Below are positions 48,348 to 59,376 of a DNA stretch of 64,000 nucleotides, one piece after another (positions within the stretch are counted from its first letter, which is position 1; each line of letters starts with the position of its first letter). Location of the stretch: assembly GCA_947561585.1 (NCBI GenBank), contig CANNZV010001618.1, positions 205,369-269,368 on the forward strand. The letters run 5' to 3'. The stretch is from Caprella mutica (taxonomy: Eukaryota; Arthropoda; Malacostraca; Amphipoda; Caprellidae). The position numbers were made by a program, and so were the translations under genes. The notes below the pieces were generated by a model. That model made no database searches. It had not been told where the DNA came from and worked only from the letters and a program-made list of their open reading frames with translations.

Positions 48348-49390
48348 TTCACAAAACACACAACACAAACAGGGAAATAGACAAGCACACAAAACACCTC
48401 ACAAGCACACCCATCACCATCACAGAAACACAGGTAATAGAAGCCATCAAAAGCTCCAAAAACAACAACTCTACAGGCCCTGACAACATTAACATAAAAC
48501 ACTTGAAACATCTAGGTACACACGCCATAACATACCTCACAACCATATACAACATTGTACTCAACACAAATAACATACCACACATATGGAAGACCGCCAA
48601 AATCATACCAATACTCAAACCTAACAAAGAAAAAAACACAGGCACTTCCTACAGACCAATCTCACTACTCTCACCATTAGCAAAAACAATAGAAAAAATC
48701 CTACTCAACAGGTACATAACACCTATCATCACTACACAAACACATCAACATGGTTTCAAAACCAAACACTCCACAACAACAGCACTACACATCATAAACA
48801 ACATCATCACACAAGGTTTCAACAAGAAACAACCACCAGACAGAACCGTGTCAGTGGCATTGGACATGTCCAAGGCCTTTGACACGGTCAACATACACAA
48901 ACTAATTCACAAAATCCACAACACTAACATCCCACACACAGTCATCAAATTCATAGCCAATTACATAAAAGGACGCAACAACTACACACAATACAACGGA
49001 ACAAACTCCAGACACAGACACATGAAAACAGGAGTACCACAAGGAGGCGTCCTATCACCAACACTCTTCAACATATACACATCTGACATACCCACACCAC
49101 CACCCACAGTACAACTCATCACATATGCAGACGACATCACCATCCTCTCATCACACAAGAACCACAGACAAGCACAGGCACAAATACAACCATACCTAGA
49201 ACAGATACACACCTGGACAAAACAAAACCAACTAACACTCAACGCCTCCAAAACACAAACAACACTTTTCACTCCTGATCCAGCAGAACACTCACACTCA
49301 AAATACAAGAGACAGACATACCCACAACACGCAACCCCAAAATACTTGGAGTCATCTTTGACCCCAAGCTCACATACTCACAACACATAA
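48290..49390 (+). pseudogene. LINE reverse transcriptase frame
   Basis: Palm motifs in order: SYRPISLLSPLAKTIE, HGFKTKHSTTTALH, ALDMSKAFDTVN, TGVPQGGVLSPTLFN, TYADDITILSS and LTLNASKTQ. The catalytic aspartates of DMSKAFD and YADD are intact. The frame is lost around 49310-49330. The thumb text (NPKILGVIFDPKLTYSQHI) continues in the third frame from 49333. A further change near 49570 leads to the C-terminal knuckle. The domain is recognisable but the gene is broken. Confidence 0.8.
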
Positions 49391-50367
49391 AACACACAAC
49401 ACAAAAAGCCAAACAGACCCTTAAGGTCATCAAAGCTCTCACATCTTCACACTGGGGCAAAACAAAAGAAACACTTCTAAATACATACAAAACAATTACA
49501 CGCCCCGTCCTAGAGTACAGTAACACAGTTTGGTCACCCATCACATCTGACACAAACATCAAACGAAACACAAACCCTCCCTCTCAAACAACACCTACAA
49601 CTACAAGCATCACAATACAGACAAAAGACACAACACCCCGACCACCCACTGCACTACCTCACACATCAGAACACCTCACAAAGACACAAAAAACAGACCA
49701 TCCATGACAACAACAACAACTACACAATCAATCTAGACACACCACCAGACACCACATCAACAGACACCATCAAACAAAACATGAAAACAATACACAAACA
49801 AACAGTTCAAACATACATAAACAACAAACAAATCTACAAAATTCTGAACGCCACACCACCAGACATCAACACTAACGAACAAACACTACCCAAACACATA
49901 AGCAGACAACTCGCACAACTTAGGACAAACAAATCACCACTACAGCTACTTACACAAGATATCACCCGACACACACCCAACACCACACTGTCCACTTTGT
50001 AACACCAACACGCACGACACTAAACATCTCTTCAACTGTACTGCAGTCCCTACCACCCTTACTCCGGAAAACCTCTGGACTGACCCAGCTGGAGTTGCCC
50101 CCCTTATAGACAGGTGGGTAGCTCTACTGGGAATGTAAGGGGGGAGGGGGATGGGGGGAGTTGGAGTACATGAGAGGAACACACACACACTTCACCAACA
50201 CACATAACATTTAACACGCACTACACACACATACAGCCGACCCAGTGCACATGTTCACCACCTGGTCCTGGCTGAAACTCAGCATCTCCGGCTGGGGGGA
50301 GTGGGGTTTCTCGCCTGTGGGTCTGGGGGAACCCTGGCGGGCAGCTGCGCTGTCTCTCGATGTGAGG

Positions 50368-50394
50368 GCTCCACCACTGTGTCAGTGGTGGAGC
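50368..50394 (+). promoter_or_regulatory. Perfect 12-bp hairpin in the LINE 3' UTR
   Basis: GCTCCACCACTG and CAGTGGTGGAGC enclose a three-base loop (TGT), about 20 bp before the element's end. LINE reverse transcriptases commonly recognise a 3' stem-loop of their own RNA, so this is a good candidate recognition hairpin. The role is inferred. Confidence 0.5.
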
Positions 50395-50639
50395 GGGGTC
50401 GACAACAACAACATAAAGATAACCAATATGATAATGATAACCTATACGTATTACAGATACAGGTAATTCATATTAAATATTGAGCCTCTAATAAATAACG
50501 ATATTAAATATAAATATATTAAAGAATATTTTGCACCGCTATTCTGGGAAAGACCCAATTTAAGTTTACATTATAATAATTAGTTAATCTTACATTATAC
50601 CAAATAGTTAGTTTTAATCATAGGGGCTCTATCCTGAAA

Positions 50640-51130
50640 CTGTACACCTGTGGTGAATGGAAGAGAAGGAGGGTGGCGTCCCTTGGGGCCCCAAACTGTT
50701 GAAAATTTGAATTATGGGTCTTTTTTTTTTCGTTTTTACCATGTTCATAATTTTTTAACACTACTTGCAGTTTTAAAGGATACCTAGCGCTAGGGTTATG
50801 TTCTTCAACTACGAGGTTTTAGATTTTTGTGTTAGGTAAGCTTCATTTACTATCAACTCTTCATTTTCCTCTTCCATCCGTGAGTGCAGCCACCGGTGCT
50901 TGTGTCCCTTTTCGTCATATTCCTTGGTAAGTGACTGCATTCACAGAGTAGCTTTTCTGCATCCATGAGCTTGTCACTGATGGTGGTAGGTGACTTTGTT
51001 CATGGAGCCACTGTCCTTTTTCACTGACTGCTTCTTCCAGTCCCTTGTATTTAATTTCCTTTTGACATCAAAGAAATAGCCTTTGGTTCCAAAGCTTAAA
51101 CCCCAACTAAAATAAATCATTGACGTGTAT
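50640..51130 (-). repeat. Dispersed repeat GTTTAACGTCTGCTTCGG, inverted copy
   Basis: Reverse complement of the 21490-22030 family, including GGCGTCCCTTGGGGCCCCAAAC and GGTGCTTGTGTCCCTTTTCG. It has a short segment (near 50980) absent from the other copies. Confidence 0.6.
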
Positions 51131-53599
51131 TTAGACTCAAGAGTTATTGATTAAAGAGGCAGAAAACCTTTCAGAAAATATTCTCTCCTATTGATAAATC
51201 GTTTGAGGGACATTAGTTATAGTCTTATAGAATATAATATACTAGTTATTTTATATCTAAAAATTCAATATAAAATTCAACTACTTCTCAAGTGCAGCAC
51301 CATCTAGCCCAGTCTGCAGAGCATGCACAATCTGTCTCCAGATATTTAATTTTTGGAGTGATTTGTCCCCACAAAGATTTTCAAATTTTTCTCCAAAATG
51401 ATCAAAAATCTCAAAATTCTCTCCACTAATTACATGTAAACATAGGAATTAATTAGGAAATTGTCACCAGATAATTCAGGAGACTAATTCCAAGGCCCAA
51501 ACAGTCGCCGGATAAACTTCACAACTTCATGCATCTTTTGCAGACTGGCATCTAGCGAGAAACATTCCAGCTACCATAAATGATAGACCGCTTGTGCAAT
51601 GATTATGATATTGCTAACTTTGCACTATTTGTTTGTATGTTTTTATTCATGTTCTTGTTTACTTTATATTAAATTTAAGTTTACATTTTAGTAAATAATT
51701 GATCTTGGTCATTCGAAGCGCCATTCCTGCCAATGTGCCAGGACCGAGAGAATATACCTAATAATAATACTTTTCTGGTTGTTAGTTTTATTTCAGACGA
51801 ATGATTTCTCTGAACTAATTGCTAACATTTTTTTTAAATGCCAATATTATAGGTAGTACAACTTTTCAATGCGATTAAAATTCAAGGAAATTTGTATATG
51901 TTGCCTGAAATTTAAAATCTTGATTAATAGAATATCAACACATACTAGTAGTGGTCCTAGTGGATACACAGAATAAAACCAAAAATGCATATCATTAAAA
52001 TTATGATACGGTATCAAGTATTAAAATTATGATACGGTATCAAGTATTAAAATTATGATACGGAATCAAGTATTAAAATTATGATACAGTATCAAGTATT
52101 AAAATTACTTTAGTTCTCCCTCAAAATATAATCAATAAAATATTATGCAAAGAAAACTAATTTCAGCATGTATTCTTGTAAAATTTATTACTATTTTTGA
52201 TGTTTGGTAGCGATTATACCCATGTTACAGAGTATGTCAGTTAAAGCCAATTAATTGGCTTAGATTTCAAATGGTCAAAACTCAGATAAGTATAATTGGC
52301 TTTAAATTTTTAATTAATTCCGATGTTCCCATGTTAATTTTGGCTTGAAATCTTTGAAAATTGAGCCAAATTGGCTTGGCTCAGAATTTTTGTGAAATTT
52401 TGGCTCAAAAATTGGCTTACAATTTTGCAGCCTCTGAAACTTGGGATTATATGAGCAGAAATGAGTATAAAATGGAAAAAATACAAAAATATGACATCAA
52501 TTGGAACATAAATCGACTAAATGCATACCTAAATGACATAACAAGGGCTATTTCTCAATAAAACAACTCCGTTCCGATAATTCATGGTCCCTTCCGGTAA
52601 TGCATGTTCCGTTCCGGTAATTCATGTTCCGTTCCGGTAATTCATGTTCCGTTCCGGTAATTCATGTTCCGTTCCGGTAATTGTATGGACCCTTGTATCT
52701 GGAGGTAACTGGTATATTCCAAAGATATGTCGGCAGATATTCAATTTCTCCAATAAAAAAATTCCTGCAATGTCGGAGGATATTTAGCTATTAATTCCTA
52801 TATTATATTACCATTAATTTTTGGAGGGAAAACTGGAAAAATGTTGGAGGACTAGACAAATTGATGAAAAATGTTGGCAGCTATTTCTCAGATTTTTGAA
52901 AAAGTCAGTAGAGACTGACTGGAGTAAGGAGTTCACTGTTCAGTGCACCAAGTAAACTGGCCTAATCGGCAATCAGACCACCCAGGGATTCTTGGTCTGA
53001 ATCCTCCATAAGTGCCTTCCCTGGTTCCAGCATGATAGAATCTAATCTGGTAATTGGTATAGATATATGATAAAACATAGGTTATATGAACAGTGGTTTT
53101 TACCCAGTCTGCAGATTGCAGAATAGGGGACATTTTTAACATTTTCTGTGTGAACAAATACAAACCTTAATTTCCTCCTAAGGCTCCTATATTTACATTA
53201 ATTATAATGTGAACAAAAAGCAAAAATAGAGGATTTCTTGGAGAACAGTTTACCAGTTCGTGCAGTCTGGGTTTTTAGTTTTAAAAGTTAAAAAGTATAA
53301 GTATATCTTTATTATAAGTGATTAATATAGGTGATCGCTCTGCGATGCACTGCAGACAACTGACTCTAGAGAGATTTACACATCCTTTTATATAATGATA
53401 AACAGGAAACAATTAGGTATACAACTTGAGTCATAGCTAGTACCAGGAAATGTTATCATAAGACAATTCTGAAGTTCATAATATTTGAAAAAAAATTGAC
53501 TCAGTGTCTCAGCATGCCATACATGCTTTACTACCAGTCTGCAGAATGTGTCTCTTCTCCCACAGAGATTTTAATTTGAGAGACAGTTATTCTTTGACA
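51131..53599. other. Intergenic dispersed repeats and small tandem arrays
   Basis: 51296-51580 and 52690-52950 belong to the family also at 24900-25670 (CTGCAGACTGGC ends). 51996-52108 has four copies of a 26-bp unit (ATTAAAATTATGATACGGTA plus TCAAGT). 52568-52683 has six copies of a 20-bp unit, TTCCGTTCCGGTAATTCATG. No gene is supported. Confidence 0.6.
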
Positions 53600-53607
53600 C
53601 TCAGCAG

Positions 53608-53834
53608 CCAAGTAATAAAGCATGTCCAAACTCGCCATTTTAATGGCGAGTTTGTGATAGTTATTTTGAGCCCTTCAATTGCAAATGGCGAGTTTTATCT
53701 ATTTTTCTCCTATGCTACAATGTTATTTTGGAGAGAATTTATGGAAATTTGATAATTTTGGAGAGAATTTGTTGAATTTCGGAGAGAGCTGGAGAGACAA
53801 ATGGTGAGTTTATGAGACATACTATTTTACTTGG
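53608..53834 (+). mobile_element. 227-bp MITE with 8-bp target duplication, copy 1
   Basis: Ends CCAAGTAATAAAGC and ATTTTACTTGG. Perfect target duplication CTCAGCAG at 53600-53607 and 53835-53842. The interior has a palindrome AACTCGCCATTTTAATGGCG plus AGTT and CGAGTTTT repeats. An 8-bp duplication fits hAT-type transposition. Confidence 0.85.
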
Positions 53835-54101
53835 CTCAGCAGCAGATTCAGAATCTCCCGCAGCTAAATTAATGGGAAGGTAACATAGGAATTAGTTCAA
53901 AATCTCCCGCAGCTAAATTAATGGTAGCATAGGAATTAATTCAAGATCTCCCGCAGAGATCTCCAATTTCTAAAATTCAATCAAAAACTCCCGCAGAGAG
54001 TCTTGGAAAAATGTTCCATATTCTGCAGACTGGCTTTACTAATACGGGTAATACCAAGCAGAGTTAATCATTAATAAACTCCGCAGTTGAGTACTGACTA
54101 C

Positions 54102-54327
54102 CCAAGTAAAATAGTATGTCTCATAAACTCGCCATTTGTCTCTCCAGCTCTCTCCAAAATTCAACAAATTCTCTCCAAAATGATCAAATTTTCATAAATT
54201 CTCTCCAAAATAACATTGTAGCATAGGAGAAAATAGATAAAACTCGCCATTTGCAATTGAAGGGCCCAAAATAACCGTCACAAACTCGCCATTAAAATGG
54301 CGAGTTTGGACATGCTTTATTACTTGG
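54102..54327 (-). mobile_element. 227-bp MITE family, inverted copy 2, own 8-bp target duplication
   Basis: Reverse orientation of the element at 53608, nearly identical over 226 bp. Target duplication CTGACTAC at 54094-54101 and 54328-54335. The two different duplications show separate insertions. The 267-bp spacer has three copies of a CTCCCGCAGCTAAATTAATG-type repeat. Confidence 0.85.
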
Positions 54328-54335
54328 CTGACTAC

Positions 54336-56023
54336 TGAGTAGTACCTAGTACATTACATACAGGCCCTCTCTGCAGACTGCGGCAGGCGGCTTCGCGACG
54401 CCTCCCCCAGACTGGAAAACATAAATTCTAACAGAGTTACTCCTAACTTCATGCATTCACATCAGTGATGTTTATCATCACAACAAGCCCAATTGTGAAG
54501 CTTAAATGACTTATTTTACATTAGTTTTCACTGTGGAGTTGAAATTTATAAAATAATTTACTGATCATTAGTTTTCACTGTGGAGTTGAAATTTATAAAA
54601 TAATTTACTGATTTCTGCATTTTTTAGAATTTAGGGTTAAAATGAGTAATTTTTGTTCATTCTAAATTCCTAACAGAGTTACTAGTCAATCTGAAATGAG
54701 TTATTATTCCACTCTGGCGCCTCCCTATGGCGTAAAGGTCAGTCAGTACCTAGTTCCCCAAAAGGTGAACTGTTTGACCTGAAAACTTCTAGAATAAAAA
54801 TTACATAGGAACAAGAAAATATTAATAAATAAATTGGGTAAAATGCATCATCTTGACTCGGACTAATTTTAGAAGTACCTAACTTAAATTTTTGAAACAG
54901 AATCGTGAAACCGCGACCCTAAAAGTTGGAAAAAAATATTCATGCGCATCTCCTATAACTAGTACGAGACTAAATAAATTCTACTTCGAATGCAATGATC
55001 AATTATAAATGGTCAGTTATTTAGAATAAGTGAGGACAAATGACTGACTACACAAATATTTTTTTAAATTATCAAGTAGCCTATTTAAAAAAATACGGAT
55101 CCGGAATATCCTACACCTACAAATAATATTCGTCTCTTTTTGTTATCCAGATTTGTCATTTATCTGTTATTTTCTGTAATCTCATTATTTTTGGTAATCC
55201 TGTTCTTTTTTTCATTTGTACAGGGTGTCCCAAAAAAATGTTACCCAAGTTTCAAAGGCTGTTTTTCAAAAACTATTAGACTTACAACAAATTGGAAAAT
55301 CACAATTTGTTTCTCTATATTTTTTCTATCTCTGTACAAAATTTCAGCTGAATTTAGTTTCCTATAAGCAGTATTTTTAGTGACCGATACAGTGAAAACC
55401 AGTTTGCGCACTTTTGTTTGCAGCAGGAGCAAACAAAAATGTTCTACTCATAGGAGCTCCGTCCTGAATCCACCAGGTTCAACTGATTCTGTTTTCATTT
55501 GTTTCTAAAAGTCTGGCAATGATTATGAAAATTTATTAGAACAAGGTATCCGACTTCATATAATTTTTTTTTTGTGAAAATAAGGTCCGATGGTCCATTG
55601 CCACCAAATCCCATCCACACACCACAGACCACTTCTCTCTCGAAATTCCAATGTCAAAGTGGAAATTAGGAGTTTGATTCTGTGGTGCATACCTATGTGC
55701 GAACTTTTTGATTATTTTAATTTGACATTCAAATGAAAAGCGTCTGGCTTCAACGTGAACCACTTTGTCATCCATAAATTGAACATTTCTATGCAAAACC
55801 ATTGGGGAAAATTCATCTGCCAAGGAAGATCGGAATCGAGTAGTTTGTTCCGCTCGTGCATCTTGTAAAGATGCCACTTAAAATCAAAAGATACATTTCT
55901 GTTCAATATAGATTTAGTAAGCGTCTAATTCACTTTTTCTTGCAGAATATTATACTGAAAGTGTGCAAAGTTTTACTTTAAGTGCGCAAAGAAGTCTAGT
56001 ATTTGTCACTAAAATTATGCTTC
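54336..56023. other. Intergenic DNA, decayed repeats
   Basis: Contains a short direct repeat (ATTAGTTTTCACTGTGGAGT at about 54521 and 54568) and a CAGGGTGTCCCAAAA motif at 55221, typical of one end of Tc1/mariner-like elements; I found no matching opposite end. Frames at 55536-55906 lack domains. No gene is supported. Confidence 0.4.
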
Positions 56024-57471
56024 AAAGGTCCCCTCCAAGCAAATATTTTTATTGTTTTATTCATCGAGGCTAATGTTTTTTATCATTTTGCTGCAAATCG
56101 CATCGAATTTGGTAGCATATTTTTAATTTTATATGCTTTTAAAGATTTTTTATAATCAAAACTCTACAAAACCTATTTTACTTCCGAATTACTAATTTAA
56201 GAAATTTTCAGTCTGAAGAAAAAGAATGTACACCATTTGTTTTGATTGTCAACTAGGTATTAGGTTTAATAAATCCATTTAATATTCGTGTAAAGGTTTA
56301 AAATTGAATGAACTTATAATAGAAACGTTTATATATACTTCAAAAAACAATTAATATATAAAATAAAGGCCGAAAACGCTTTTTTTATAATATTCAAATT
56401 TGTAATCAAAACAAAGAGTGTACAATCTTCTTCTTGAGCGTCAGATTAGTGATTCGCTCAATTGTTGCTAACAGAGTATTAAAATACTTTCTGTCTATTA
56501 GTGATAGACAGAAGGCTAAGGGAGAAGGGATGCAGGACGCTGATACCAGGAGGAGATACGAGGGGGACTGAGAGAGAATAGGGTAGAGAGCAGAATCTGA
56601 CTAGAGAAGAGAAGGGTAGACCTGGTCAGATCACCACCCTGCCATTAGGAGATGGAGGAGTACGGTGCAATTGGAGGCGAAGGCGCACTGTAGGTTTTGC
56701 GGGGAGGAGGAAGAGAGCAATGGACATCTGTGGATGCGGTACCTCCCACTTGAGAGGAGATGGATTTGGGAGAAGTTTTGCGCAACTACTTGAGGACCTA
56801 CCACAACATTATCATCCTATCGACACATTTCTACATTATCACAACGATGTTCCCAGTAGCATAGTCTGATACTTCTTCTTAAGTTTAGAGGTCCTCTCCA
56901 GGCTACGAGAAAAAAATGAATTTATTACATAATATTAAAGAACTAAGGTCTACGATCATTATTCCGCAAACCGCATACAATTCGGTTCTGTATATATGTT
57001 ATTATTTGCTTTTAAAGTTTTTTAATACTCTGTGATCAACAATCAAGCGAATCTCTAACCTGACGCTGAGAAAGGAGATTGTACACTCTTTGTTTTGATT
57101 TCAATTTTAGATTTTTAAACTAACAATGCGTTTTTGGCCTTCTTTTAAGATATTAATTGTTTCTAATAGTATATAAAAGTTTCTATAATAAGTTTATCCA
57201 AATTTGAACCTTTAAACGAATAATAAATAGAATTATTAAACCAAATACCTAGTTGACAGTCAAAAAAAATGGTGTACATTCTTCTTCTTCAGACTGAAAA
57301 TTAGAAAGTCGGAAGTAAAGTAGGTTTTGTTGAGTTTGGATTATAAAAATCTTTAAAAGCATATAAGATTAAAAATATGTTATAAAATTGTATGGGGTTT
57401 GCAGTAAAAGGATAAGAAACATTAGCCTCGTTGATTCAGGCAATGAAAAAATTTACTTGGAGGGGACTTTT
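56024..57471. mobile_element. Foldback element, 1.45 kb, with long inverted arms
   Basis: Ends AAAGGTCCCCTCCAAGCAAA and, inverted, TTTACTTGGAGGGGACTTTT. The arms of about 450 bp stay alignable through AGAATGTACACCATTT and CTACAAAACCTATTTTACTT to the GCGTCAGATTAGTGATTCGC region near 56440-56460 and 57055-57075. The loop (56480-57010) is GC-richer and includes a frame with HCRFCGEEEESNGHLW, resembling the C-terminal zinc knuckle of LINE reverse transcriptases. Related half-copies are at 10780-11060 and 36380-36540. Confidence 0.7.
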
Positions 57472-57689
57472 AATAGATCCTCTGACATTCAGCACAGTTT
57501 CTTTGAATTCTGTCAACAATTTCTCAACCTCTAAATCATTTTGTTGATTAATCTTCACATTGTCATCAATACCAAAGCCTAATCATTTAGCTTAATCAGA
57601 ACAATTGTAATTAGAACGGTAGCTGCTGCTACTTATTTTGTTAATTTTGATCTTTTCGCTTCCAAAATCAAATGATTTCTGGATAATGA

Positions 57690-58440
57690 CCAATCGTCCC
57701 TGTAACTTTCAGACAATTTGATTGAATACTTTTTGAGTTATAAATGACCCTGACCTTGACCTTTGAGTCGATCGCTTCCGAAATACAATTAACGGGTTCC
57801 TGAATAATGACCCCAAAATTTGGTTGAATACTTTTTGAGTTATGCAAATTAAAAAAATATATATTTTACCAATCAAAAAATCACTTTCCGCAATTTTTCG
57901 TAGGTAATGATAACTTTTATTGGAGAAGAGTGAACTTTCATGCGAATTCAAATAAACTGGTAAGCATTATAAACTGGATGACGTGCACAAGTGGAGCGCA
58001 TATACCTCGCCGTCGCTTATAAATAACATTGATCATCCAATAATCCATGAGTTATGAATGACCTTTGACCTGTTCACTCCCAAAGTACAATAAACTGATT
58101 CCTGGATAATGACCAAGCGTCCCATCAAATTCCAGGATTTGGTTGAATACTTTTTCAGTTTTAAATAATCTTGACCTTGACCTTTGACCCGATTGCTCCC
58201 GAAATCTTCTTAAATGGTTCCTTGATAATGACCAATCGTCCCGCAAAATTCTTTTGAGTTATTGATGTATAAATGACCTTTGACTGAACCGCTCCCATTA
58301 TTTTACCAGATGGTTCCTGGACATTGCACAATCGTCCCACCAAATTTCAGGAAATTCGGGGGAATACTTTTTGAGTTATGTGAGTAAAAAGATGATAAAT
58401 AAATAAATGTCACCTAAAATATAACCTTCTGCAATCTACG
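57690..58440 (+). repeat. RTE-like repeat with nuclear-receptor half-sites, copy 2
   Basis: At least four tandem subrepeats of about 110 bp with GACCTTGACCTTTGACC, CCAATCGTCCC and TTTTTGAGTTAT, ending near AACCTTCTGCAATCTACG. Same family as 4690-5060. Confidence 0.55.
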
Positions 58441-58835
58441 AAGGTAATTACATAATAACTTAAAATCACACAATTCAAATTAATATATCAAGCTACTTAA
58501 TTTATATTTTATTTCATATTTTTTTAAAAATACGGAAAAATTATTATTGGGTGATTATAAAGAAATATACTAGTATAGTGGGCGACGAATCTAAAAGAAT
58601 TAACTATAGCATTCAGATTATTATCTCATTCATTAAAATCAGATGTTAAATACATATTATATTCTATATATGTAAGTAGTTACTTATATTTATTTTATTT
58701 AAATAATATTGATGATATATGCGTTGAATTTCCCCAGTAGCTATTCGTTTAATATTAAAGACACGGTATTAAAAATTCAAATATATTTAAAATAGAAAAT
58801 TAAAAGTTTAGTTGTTCGAATAACTAAATGTATAT

Positions 58836-59203
58836 TCTAGTTTACATGCGCTACGATAAATGGGGGCAATTTATTGAACACAGAGATCGTGACAATTTAT
58901 CGGATGCAACGATTTTTACTCCAACATTTTATTTTTTACTAGCCGTCATGGGAAAAACATTATGTTGGTCTGCATTTCTGCATTATATAATGAGTTTGAT
59001 TGTAACGATTTCTTGGAACCCTGTTTACACGTTCAAATTGTCGTTACGATTCGAATAAATTTGAGCCTGCTGGCACCAGTCACACAATCTAATTCCAATT
59101 GCAATAAATCGCTACGATCACCTGTTTACACGTACTGATAAATTGCAACAATCTCTTCATTATGATAAATCGCTACAAATTATCGTAGCGTGTAAACGGG
59201 GCC
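58836..59203. mobile_element. MITE with GTTTACAYGCTACGATAA ends
   Basis: Left end AGTTTACATGCGCTACGATAA, right end TTATCGTAGCGTGTAAACGG plus GGCC. Inner repeats of the same motif (ATCGCTACGATCACCTGTTT) occur before the right end. It lies about 175 bp upstream of the SAM gene ATG. Superfamily not determined. Confidence 0.5.
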
Positions 59204-59376
59204 TTTAGTTTAGAAGTTTAGAATTTCCTTCCTTCAAGTTCCTTAGTCGGTAGTCCTTGACAAAAATCACGAAATCAGTCGCTTACAAACTGTTGTGGTG
59301 GAAGGTCGTAGTCACGCTATCGCTCTCTCGTTTGGTTCTATAGTCTGTGCGCTGTTTGTTTTTGGACTGTATTATA

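Larger units (their letters stand above)
46539..50416 (+). mobile_element. Non-LTR retrotransposon (APE-RT LINE), frame-broken, with 2A-like and PHD-like N-terminus
   Basis: Domains in order, each in its own frame. A 2A-like motif (residues ending DVERNPGP, 46691-46735). A PHD-like finger right after it (CDIC, then HWVH, then WKC; to about 46880). An Asn/Thr/Pro-rich linker. AP endonuclease with LNILQINING, VQETKL (47223-47240), TGDINAQ and DHLPI. Reverse transcriptase with YRPISLLSPLAKTIEKIL, DMSKAFD, GVPQGGVLSPTLFN and YADD at 49124-49135. A thumb segment, then a CPLC...H...C knuckle at 49986-50040, and a stop at 50136. The frames used change at least four times, so this copy cannot encode an intact protein unless these are sequencing errors. 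The clade is probably in the jockey/I/CR1 range. The coding strand is rich in A and C. Confidence 0.85.
46263..50556. mobile_element. hAT-like MITE with 8-bp target duplication, split by a nested LINE
   Basis: Terminal inverted repeats GAGTCTTTCCCGGAATAGCG and, read on the minus strand from the right end, GGGTCTTTCCCAGAATAGCG extend about 55 bp. The element is flanked by AATTTAAG at 46255-46262 and 50557-50564. Inside each end is an 18-bp repeat, AATGATAACCAATATGAT, with about nine copies on the left (46372-46535) and two on the right (50417-50445). The LINE at about 46539-50416 sits between them. At 51660-51700 lies TTATATTAAATTTAAGTTTA, the same flank joined without an insert. Confidence 0.7.

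Noticed and set aside
46822..49571. Cys/Val-rich minus-strand frames opposite the LINE
   Set aside because: They are shadows created by the A/C-rich sense strand (GT-rich complement) and contain no domain.
55221..55906. Tc1/mariner element starting CAGGGTGTCCCAAAA
   Set aside because: No inverted partner end and no transposase text found, so only the motif is noted.
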